A DNA stretch of 64,000 nucleotides from Hanstruepera marina (GTDB lineage Bacteria; Bacteroidota; Bacteroidia; Flavobacteriales; Flavobacteriaceae): contig NZ_JAINVX010000005.1 of the NCBI RefSeq assembly GCF_019880635.1, positions 1-64,000 on the forward strand, given 5' to 3'. The position numbers and the translations under genes were made by a program. A model generated the notes under the pieces. That model was given only the letters and a program-made list of their open reading frames with translations. It was not told the origin of the DNA and ran no database searches. Below, one piece after another: positions 8,808-13,234 of this stretch (position 1 is its first letter; each line of letters starts with the position of its first letter).

Positions 8808-9389
8808 ATGGAAAATAATTTACATAACGTCTATTTGTTTCGCGCAATAGAAGCTTACCCATGGGAACTTGAAAAAGCTATTGAGGCATTAAATTACGCT
8901 TTGTCTTATGATCCTGAAAATGTTAAAGCTTTAAGTCTCATGGCTGCGATACAAATTGAACAGTTAGGAAACTATGAGTTGGCAAAAAGCTATTACCAAA
9001 AAGCTTTGTCTGTGAGTTTGGAAGTTCCGTTCATATATCCTGAATATATCAGATTGTTGATTAACTATGGAGACTATGAAGAAGCTCAAAACTTAATTGA
9101 ATTTGCTGTAACTGTCAAGGGTATTGATAAGGCTGGTATTATGTTGAATCAAGGTTTGTTGTATGAGGTACAGGAACAATTTGATTTGGCAGAGAATACC
9201 ATAAAAGAAGCAAAGCAATTAGCTATGAATAATGATTTCATTAGCTATGCTGACGAGATATTATCTAGAGTAAGTAAAAAGCATAAGTTCCAAAAAAATA
9301 AGGAACGAAAACTCGAAAACTTACAAAAGAAGGTAGAAGAAGAAACCAAAACAAACTGGTTTCAGAATAGGTTGAATAGTTTATTATAA
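8808..9389 (+). CDS. Small TPR protein heading the tRNA array
   Basis: 193 residues, no signal peptide, so probably cytoplasmic. At least three tetratricopeptide-like helix pairs can be read (about 15-50 with the YDPENVKALSLMA pattern, 55-90 with YELAKSYYQKALS, 88-145 with YGDYEEAQNLIE and EQFDLAENTIKEA). Residues about 152-185 form a highly charged, Lys/Glu-rich helix that could bind RNA or form a coiled coil. TPR proteins are protein-binding scaffolds; no catalytic motif is present. It follows the attenuator-like leader, and tRNA genes start 50 bases after its stop with no T-run terminator between, so it is probably co-transcribed with the array. Its role is inferred from context only. Confidence 0.8.
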   Translation: MENNLHNVYLFRAIEAYPWELEKAIEALNYALSYDPENVKALSLMAAIQIEQLGNYELAKSYYQKALSVSLEVPFIYPEYIRLLINYGDYEEAQNLIEFAVTVKGIDKAGIMLNQGLLYEVQEQFDLAENTIKEAKQLAMNNDFISYADEILSRVSKKHKFQKNKERKLENLQKKVEEETKTNWFQNRLNSLL

Positions 9390-9404
9390 AAAAAGGAGGT
9401 TTTA

Positions 9405-9436
9405 ATAATCGGCAAACGTAATTGTTTGCCGATTAT
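9405..9436 (+). repeat. 13-bp perfect inverted repeat before the first tRNA
   Basis: ATAATCGGCAAAC (9405-9417), loop GTAATT, exact complement at 9424-9436, ending three bases before the tRNA-Tyr acceptor. There is no T-run, so it is more likely an RNA-processing or stabilising hairpin than a terminator. A perfect AAGGAGGT (9393-9400) lies just before it without a usable start codon at the right distance, unusual in a group that rarely relies on Shine-Dalgarno pairing. Confidence 0.6.
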
Positions 9437-9439
9437 CAA

Positions 9440-9523
9440 GGGAATTCGTCAGCGTGGGAGAGCTGAAGCAGTCTGTAACACTGTTGTTTAATAACTGAGT
9501 AGGTTCGAATCCTACAATTCCCA
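9440..9523 (+). tRNA. tRNA-Tyr(GUA), divergent
   Basis: Acceptor GGGAATT/AATTCCC, D-stem CAGC/GCTG, anticodon stem GCAGT/ACTGT with loop CTGTAAC (anticodon at 9475-9477), a type II variable arm (GTT/AAC) as expected for bacterial tRNA-Tyr, T-stem GTAGG/CCTAC, A73. Three bases rather than two separate acceptor and D-stem. CCA is not encoded. Confidence 0.85.
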
Positions 9524-9529
9524 CAATTG

Positions 9530-9602
9530 GACAAGGTGGCTGAATGGTTAAGGCAGCAGATTGCAAATCTGTTTTATATGAGTTCGAATCTCATTCTTGT
9601 CT
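9530..9602 (+). tRNA. tRNA-Cys(GCA)
   Basis: Acceptor GACAAGG/TCTTGTC with one G-U pair, D-stem GCT/GGC, anticodon stem GCAGA/TCTGT with loop TTGCAAA, T-stem ATGAG/CTCAT, and U73, the discriminator expected for tRNA-Cys. No encoded CCA. Confidence 0.85.
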
Positions 9603-9609
9603 CATAATC

Positions 9610-9681
9610 GATATTGTAGCTCAATGGTAGAGCAAGTAGCTGTTAACTACTAGGTTGAAAGTTCGAATCTTTCCAATATCG
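9610..9681 (+). tRNA. tRNA-Asn(GUU)
   Basis: Clean cloverleaf: acceptor GATATTG/CAATATC, U8A9, D-stem GCTC/GAGC, anticodon stem AGTAG/CTACT with loop CTGTTAA, T-stem GAAAG/CTTTC, G73. The acceptor is unusually AU-rich. No encoded CCA. Confidence 0.9.
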
Positions 9682-9687
9682 CAAAAA

Positions 9688-9759
9688 GCGTTTGTGGTGT
9701 AATGGGTAGCATATAAGTCTCCAAAACTTATGGTTGAGGTTCAAATCCTTACAAACGTG
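9688..9759 (+). tRNA. tRNA-Trp(CCA)
   Basis: Acceptor GCGTTTG/CAAACGT with G1-U72, D-stem GTGT/GCAT, anticodon stem TAAGT/ACTTA with loop CTCCAAA, T-stem TGAGG/CCTTA with loop TTCAAAT, G73 as expected for tRNA-Trp. No encoded CCA. Confidence 0.88.
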
Positions 9760-9764
9760 CAAAT

Positions 9765-9836
9765 AGTACCGTAACTCAATGGTTGAGTGCTCGACTGTCT
9801 CTCGAGAAGTTGCGAGTTCGAATCTCGTCGGTACTG
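9765..9836 (+). tRNA. tRNA-Asp(GUC)
   Basis: Acceptor AGTACCG/CGGTACT, U8A9, D-stem ACTC/GAGT, anticodon stem CTCGA/TCGAG with loop CTGTCTC, T-stem GCGAG/CTCGT, G73. It begins A1-U72 where tRNA-Asp usually has G1-C72. Position 37 is U. Confidence 0.87.
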
Positions 9837-9845
9837 CAAAATATT

Positions 9846-9932
9846 GGAGAGTAGGCAAATATTGGTTTGTTGTGCTTACCTGCTAAGTAAGTTTACCAAA
9901 AGGTAATGAAGGTTCGATTCCTTTGCTCTCCG
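9846..9932 (+). tRNA. tRNA-Ser(GCU)
   Basis: Type II tRNA. Acceptor GGAGAGT/GCTCTCC, anticodon stem CTTAC/GTAAG with loop CTGCTAA, long variable arm TTACC-AAAA-GGTAA, T-stem GAAGG/CCTTT, G73. The long arm and G73 fit serine identity. It reads AGY codons. Confidence 0.88.
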
Positions 9933-9938
9933 CATAAT

Positions 9939-10010
9939 GCTCTATTAGCATAGTGGTTAGTGCATCTGGTTTTCTCCTAGAAGACAAGGGTTCGATTCCC
10001 TTATAGAGTA
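9939..10010 (+). tRNA. tRNA-Glu(UUC), odd identity bases
   Basis: Acceptor GCTCTAT/ATAGAGT with G1-U72, D-stem GCAT/GTGC, anticodon stem TCTGG/CTAGA with loop TTTTCTC, T-stem AAGGG/CCCTT. The discriminator is A73, not the usual G73 of tRNA-Glu, and position 37 is U rather than A. Both changes would be expected to weaken charging or decoding. Confidence 0.8.
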
Positions 10011-10015
10011 CAAAA

Positions 10016-10088
10016 TGAGATATAGCTTAACTGGTAGAGCATCGCTCTCATAAGGCGAAAAGTTTAGGTTCGACTCCTAATATCTCAA
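10016..10088 (+). tRNA. tRNA-Met(CAU), elongator-like (or Ile2)
   Basis: Acceptor TGAGATA/TATCTCA, U8A9, D-stem GCTT/GAGC, anticodon stem TCGCT/GGCGA with loop CTCATAA, T-stem TTAGG/CCTAA, A73. The paired U1-A72 excludes an initiator. A tilS-dependent tRNA-Ile2 with the same CAU anticodon cannot be excluded from sequence. Confidence 0.8.
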
Positions 10089-10095
10089 CTATAAT

Positions 10096-10168
10096 TGAGG
10101 TGTAGCTTAATTGTTAAAGCACCGAGCTTTTAACTCGGGTGATTTAGGTTCAAGTCCTAATACCTCAA
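10096..10168 (+). tRNA. tRNA-Lys(UUU), D-loop lacks the GG pair
   Basis: Acceptor TGAGGTG/TACCTCA, anticodon stem CCGAG/CTCGG with loop CTTTTAA, T-stem TTAGG/CCTAA, A73. The D-loop (AATTGTTAA) holds only one G, so the conserved G18G19 contact with the T-loop is incomplete. The acceptor resembles that of the neighbouring tRNA-Met, suggesting duplication. Confidence 0.82.
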
Positions 10169-10173
10169 CAAAT

Positions 10174-10246
10174 AAACTCATGGTGTAATTGGAAAGCATC
10201 CAAGGCTACGAACCTTGTGGTACAGGTTCGAGTCCTGTTGGGTTTA
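10174..10246 (+). tRNA. tRNA-Arg(ACG)
   Basis: Acceptor AAACTCA/TGGGTTT, D-stem GTGT/GCAT, anticodon stem CAAGG/CCTTG with loop CTACGAA, T-stem ACAGG/CCTGT, A73. It is the only tRNA in the array for a four-fold codon box, and it starts A1-U72. A34 would need TadA editing to inosine. Confidence 0.85.
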
Positions 10247-10252
10247 CAAAAG

Positions 10253-10323
10253 TAATCCGTGGTGTAATGGTGGCATTCAAGAATTTGACTCTTGAGGTAA
10301 AGGTTCAAGTCCTTTCGGATTAT
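10253..10323 (+). tRNA. tRNA-Gln(UUG), U73
   Basis: Acceptor TAATCCG/CGGATTA, D-stem GTGT/CATT-type pairing, anticodon stem CAAGA/TCTTG with loop ATTTGAC, T-stem AAAGG/CCTTT. The discriminator is U rather than the G73 typical of bacterial tRNA-Gln. Confidence 0.83.
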
Positions 10324-10330
10324 CTAAATA

Positions 10331-10403
10331 GGAACAGTAGCAAAGTTGGTCAATGCAACGCACTGAAAATGCGAGGATACAGGTTCAATTCCTGTCTGTT
10401 CCA
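10331..10403 (+). tRNA. tRNA-Phe(GAA)
   Basis: Acceptor GGAACAG/CTGTTCC, U8A9, D-stem GCA/TGC, anticodon arm CGCA-CTGAAAA-TGCG with an A27-A43 mismatch at the stem base, T-stem ACAGG/CCTGT, A73 as expected for Phe. It is the last tRNA in normal order before the large structured RNA. The 90 bases after it (10404-10496) are AT-rich, with a duplicated ATATACG and nothing else I can name. Confidence 0.85.
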
Positions 10404-10800
10404 CAAGAGCTGAATTAAAACAGTTAAAAATATACGTTCATTGAAATATACGATCTCTAATATTTTAGGGTTCGTTTAACAAAAAATCGTCATTATTAAA
10501 TGATGGGGCGGCTTATCGTCTTTAGATAAACTTGGTAACAAGGATAAATCTGTTTGCAGGTACTGTAAATGGAGACTGTAATCTTTTGAAAGCAGTACAG
10601 GTAAGCAAGCAACAAACATAAATCACAATTTTCAAGGGGCAACCGCTGAGGGAAATTAGGGTTCATAGCCAATATTTTGGAAGCTTGAGATGGAGACATC
10701 AATAGGAAAAGTTGTAGTAGAGGGTTACGTGGAGGTCATCCAGCCTTACGGAGCATTCTGCAGTATAAGAGTTATCTGATTGGAAACAATTCGACAACTT

Positions 10801-10888
10801 AAAATACCGTGTGTTGGGAGACATGCAAGAAGAAGGTTGGTATTTTGTGGGCAAAAATCCACGAAGCCATTTCCGAAGCCCTTCTTCT
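10801..10888 (+). ncRNA. Extended pseudoknot in the large RNA
   Basis: AAAATACC (10801-10808) is complementary to GGTATTTT (10839-10846), and AGAAGAAGG (10828-10836) to CCTTCTTCT (10880-10888). The two stems interlock as an H-type pseudoknot, with a hairpin in the first loop (CGTGT/ACATG) and another, GTGG/CCAC (10847-10862), in the last. All four arms match perfectly. Confidence 0.6.
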
Positions 10889-10896
10889 AGGCCAAA

Positions 10897-10988
10897 ATCT
10901 TAATAGTCTAGGTTCGAGTCCTGGTATCAAAACCATTTTTGAAGATAGCTCAATTGGTAGAGCACTGTACTTTTAATACAGAAAAGAT
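10897..10988 (+). ncRNA. Permuted tRNA-like module 1 (UUU anticodon)
   Basis: The arms occur in permuted order. T-arm CTAGG-TTCGAGT-CCTGG (10908-10924), an acceptor-like hairpin TCAAAA-CCAT-TTTTGA (10927-10942), UA, D-arm GCTC-AATTGGTA-GAGC (10948-10963), then anticodon arm CTGTA-CTTTTAA-TACAG (10965-10981) with the Lys anticodon. The module is closed by ATCTT (10897-10901) with AAGAT (10984-10988), which joins it to the large RNA at the position of a variable arm. The acceptor helix is imperfect next to the T-stem. Confidence 0.6.
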
Positions 10989-11478
10989 AACCGCAAAAGA
11001 CTTCGGGCACTGTAATAGTTAGTAGTTGCCTAAACCCATTGTAATATATGGGATAGTTGAGGTCGCAAACCTTTACTATGTGGTAAACATTCTAATAGGC
11101 CGCCTTGAAGAAGGACGCCTATGAATGGTGAGGGAGCCAACCCTTGTAATTGCAAAGCGTGGATAATAAGCCACTATGCAAGCCAAGTCTAAGTTGCCGA
11201 ACAGTTACAGTGTATTTTGGCATCAGACAAGTACGTGATTCCTTAAGCAATAGGAAGATCGTGGAAAACTAAGGAAAGGATTGTCTATAATCTTAGGAAA
11301 GCTTGTCTATAAGTGAAGGTATTCTCAGCGCACTTTTTAAAAATATCAAGCTAGTCGTGTTGGGTGTTTCGGTATAGCACTATTGTATGAAAGGTTGCGG
11401 TTTCGTATCACAGTTTCATATTCAACTAGACTTGAAGGATGGACTGTTATCCAAAAAATAGTCGCGACTCTATAGGTC

Positions 11479-11542
11479 GTGGGTTCGACTCCCACTCTCA
11501 TTTTTTTTGAGATAGTTCAGTTGGTTAGAACAATAGATTATT
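11479..11542 (+). ncRNA. Permuted tRNA-like module 2 (no true anticodon arm)
   Basis: T-arm GTGGG-TTCGACT-CCCAC (11479-11495) is followed at once by TCTCA (11496-11500), a run of seven T, then TGAGA (11508-11512), UA, and D-arm GTTC-AGTTGGTTA-GAAC (11515-11531). Acceptor strands are thus complementary in 3'-before-5' order, with exactly two bases (U8A9) before the D-stem as in a tRNA. The anticodon arm is replaced by a short hairpin AATA-GAT-TATT (11532-11542). Confidence 0.6.
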
Positions 11543-11545
11543 TGT

Positions 11546-11617
11546 GCAGGTTCGAGCCCTGCAACGGTTTTAGTTACCGTTTAACTCAATTGGCAGAGTG
11601 CTACACTTTTAATGTAG
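11546..11617 (+). ncRNA. Permuted tRNA-like module 3 (tRNA-Lys UUU geometry)
   Basis: The best of the three. T-arm GCAGG-TTCGAGC-CCTGC (11546-11562), acceptor strand AACGGT (11563-11568), linker TTTAGTT, complementary strand ACCGTT (11576-11581), UA, D-arm ACTC-AATTGGCA-GAGT (11584-11599), G, anticodon arm CTACA-CTTTTAA-TGTAG (11601-11617), anticodon UUU at 11608-11610. Joining the ends in the variable loop would give a complete cloverleaf. Maturation would require opening the acceptor linker and, for a normal tRNA, ligation in the variable region. Confidence 0.7.
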
Positions 11618-12000
11618 AAGAAGGGTTTAGTAGATCCACCAAAGCTTATCATCTTGTAAAACTGATAGCCATGCAGTTTGTCAAAACTGCTCATCAAAAA
11701 TTGACAAAATAGTCAGGTTGTGAATCGGCAAGTAATAAACCAAAAGGTTTTTGACTGGCAATCTTGAAAGTACCTTGAAATACTGATTTGTAATATACCA
11801 AAGCTAAATTAAGTTTTGTAGTTAGATTATTAACTAGAGCATGCATTTGATTTCGCATTTTTAATCCCATTGCTCAACACGTTTAGTCTCAGTTATTACT
11901 ATGAGAATTTCCGTACCGAAAAGATGATTTACAATCTGCTATTTTATATATAAAAGACTAAAAATTTAAAAATAAACTTCAAAACCAAATGAACTCGTTA
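11618..12000 (+). other. 3' part of the structured region, no ORF
   Basis: No plausible gene. Visible hairpins are TATCA/TGATA (near 11647-11667), GCAGTTT-GTCA-AAACTGC (11673-11690, perfect), AAACC-AAAA-GGTTT (near 11738-11751), AGTTA/TAACT (near 11819-11834) and TCTCA/TGAGA (near 11886-11905). CTTGAAAGTAC / CTTGAAATAC is a direct near-repeat near 11763-11783. It may be the 3' domain of the large RNA or the 5' untranslated region of the slipin gene. Confidence 0.45.
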
Positions 12001-12013
12001 TTTGGCGATGAAG

Positions 12014-12057
12014 CGTGCAACCCTTCCGTTACAGGTTTTGCCACGTCCATAGTGGAC
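12014..12057 (+). promoter_or_regulatory. Two hairpins in the slipin leader
   Basis: CGTGCAACC (12014-12022) pairs with GGTT..TTGC-CACG (12034-12045) with small bulges, and GTCCA-TAG-TGGAC (12045-12057) is a perfect hairpin; they share one G. They end 34 bases before the start codon, so they could be an RNA-processing site or a translational control element. Confidence 0.4.
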
Positions 12058-12091
12058 AAATTAGAATGTTTAATTTAAATAATTAGAAACA

Positions 12092-13189
12092 ATGAAACGA
12101 GTAAGAATTAATGCAGGAAAAGTAGGTTTAGTTTTCAAAAATGGTGATTACTTGAGAGTAATTACACAAGGAAAACATTGGCTTGGTTTTAATCAACGTG
12201 TATTGATGTACGACCTTGCAAACACCTTTGTGGCTCCAATAGCGTTAGAACTCTTACTAAAAGACGAAACGCTAAAAGCGATGTTAGACGTGATTGAGGT
12301 TAAAGATGGTGAACTAGTTTTAATTTATGAAAAAGGTAACTTCAAAACGGTTTTAACTGCTGGACGTTACGTGTACTGGAAGGGTTTGATTGAGCGTGAG
12401 TTTGTACGTGCCGATTTGAGCAAAATTTATATTACTGAAAAAATTGACAAGTCACTATTCAGCAATTATGAATTGAGCAAATACATTCGCGCATTTGAAG
12501 TTGCAACTTATGAAAAAGCAGTGCTTTTGGTTGATGATGTATATACCAAAACTTTAGAAGGTGGTACATACAGATTTTGGAGAAACGATACAACCATTAA
12601 AATCGCTAAAGCCGATTTGCGTCAATTGCAATTGGAAATTTCAGGTCAGGAATTGTTGACAAAAGACAAAGCTGCAATCCGTATCAACTTTTATACACAG
12701 TATAAGGTTACAGATATCGAAAAAGCACTTTTGGAAAACAAAGATTACGAAAAGCAACTGTACATTACAATGCAATTAGTATTGCGTGCATATGTTGGAG
12801 CTTACATTTTGGATGAATTGCTGGAGCGTAAAGATAATATTGCAGAAGCGGTGTTTGAAGACGTAAAAACGAGTGCAACTAAATTGGGTGTAAGCGTTTT
12901 GAACTGCGGAATTAGAGATGTGATTTTAACAGGTGAAATGAAAGAAATCATGAACCAAGTTTTGGTTGCACAAAAACAAGCTCAAGCCAACATCATCACA
13001 CGTCGTGAAGAAACAGCTTCTACACGTAGTTTGCTAAACACAGCAAAACTAATGGAAGAAAACGACATGTTGTATAAGCTTAAGGAGATGGAGTATGTTG
13101 AAAAAATCGCCGATAAAATTGGCGAAATTACCATAGCAGGTAATGGCAACATCGTAACACAATTGAAAGAGATTTTCTCTGGAAAATAG
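12092..13189 (+). CDS. Slipin / SPFH (band 7)-family protein linked to the tRNA array
   Basis: 365 residues. No signal peptide or N-terminal membrane hairpin, unlike classical stomatins, so it is probably cytosolic or peripheral. The N-terminal half repeats a short beta motif with Gly and a terminal W (GDYLRVITQGKHWL near 18-31, GNFKTVLTAGRYVYW near 82-96, YTKTLEGGTYRFW near 150-162). An SPFH core follows (about 165-290) and a helical C-terminus rich in A, E and Q (about 290-350) that would oligomerise. SPFH proteins form ring or cage scaffolds. As I recall, slipin-type genes recur beside RtcB/Ro-type RNA-repair operons, which would fit its place behind a tRNA array; no RtcB or Ro60 homologue lies in this window. 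A palindromic terminator follows. Confidence 0.85.
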   Translation: MKRVRINAGKVGLVFKNGDYLRVITQGKHWLGFNQRVLMYDLANTFVAPIALELLLKDETLKAMLDVIEVKDGELVLIYEKGNFKTVLTAGRYVYWKGLIEREFVRADLSKIYITEKIDKSLFSNYELSKYIRAFEVATYEKAVLLVDDVYTKTLEGGTYRFWRNDTTIKIAKADLRQLQLEISGQELLTKDKAAIRINFYTQYKVTDIEKALLENKDYEKQLYITMQLVLRAYVGAYILDELLERKDNIAEAVFEDVKTSATKLGVSVLNCGIRDVILTGEMKEIMNQVLVAQKQAQANIITRREETASTRSLLNTAKLMEENDMLYKLKEMEYVEKIADKIGEITIAGNGNIVTQLKEIFSGK

Positions 13190-13200
13190 GTGGTGTAGAA

Positions 13201-13232
13201 AAAATGCGTTAGAAATTTCTAACGCATTTTTG
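13201..13232. terminator. Bidirectional terminator, 32-base palindrome
   Basis: AAAAATGCGTTAGAAA (13201-13216) and its exact complement (13217-13232), with A-run and T-run flanks, lie between the convergent slipin gene and the DsrE-like gene. Confidence 0.92.
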
Positions 13233-13234
13233 TT

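Larger units (their letters stand above)
10497..11478 (+). ncRNA. Large, densely structured noncoding RNA within the tRNA array
   Basis: About 1 kb without a credible ORF but packed with perfect or near-perfect stems. Examples: TTATC/GATAA (10513-10529), CTTG-GTAA-CAAG (10531-10542), GTACTG/CAGTAC (10560-10598), TCAAG/CTTGA (10632-10688), GATG-GAGA-CATC (10689-10700), AAGTTGT/ACAACTT (10709-10800) containing ATTG-GAAA-CAAT (10779-10790), a pseudoknot (10801-10888), a permuted tRNA-like module (10897-10988), a three-part hairpin CATTC/GAATG + ATAGGC/GCCTAT + CCTT/AAGG (11088-11127), TTGCA/TGCAA + GTGG/CCAC (11150-11181), and TCAAG..TAGT/ACTA..CTTGA (11346-11435) enclosing TATGAAA/TTTCATA. Three hairpins carry GNRA loops. 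The size, the tRNA neighbours and the ornate folding recall GOLLD and ROOL RNAs, but I cannot assign it to either. The ends are approximate. Confidence 0.65.

Noticed and set aside
9643-9858. 71-codon minus-strand ORF over four tRNAs
   Set aside because: It is antisense to clear tRNA cloverleaves and resembles the usual spurious protein from tRNA regions.
10189-10413. 74-codon ORF over tRNA-Arg, -Gln and -Phe
   Set aside because: It starts within tRNA-Arg and ends after tRNA-Phe; the composition reflects tRNA arms.
10496-10702. 68-codon minus-strand ORF in the large RNA
   Set aside because: No protein-like pattern and antisense to several perfect hairpins.
10801-10888. Group I intron core
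   Set aside because: The interlocking stems resemble P3/P7, but there is no P4-P6 domain, no recognisable guanosine-binding P7 sequence, and the flanking tRNA arms are not split in an anticodon loop.
11479-11617. Simple tRNA fragments left by deletion
   Set aside because: Possible for one case, but complementary acceptor strands at exact tRNA spacing in two consecutive modules are better explained by a permuted design. I keep this as the main alternative.
10497-11620. tmRNA, RNase P RNA or Y RNA
   Set aside because: No tag-peptide frame or tmRNA 5' acceptor, none of the conserved RNase P blocks, and too long and complex for a Y RNA, although the tRNA-like modules recall YrlA-type RNAs.
11479-11712. 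77-codon ORF over the permuted tRNA modules
   Set aside because: The frame is a by-product of T-arm, D-arm and anticodon-arm sequence, which explains every conserved base.
8500-13200. Prophage or integrative element
   Set aside because: No integrase, transposase, capsid or replication gene and no direct-repeat att sites seen; the flanking genes are ordinary chromosomal genes.
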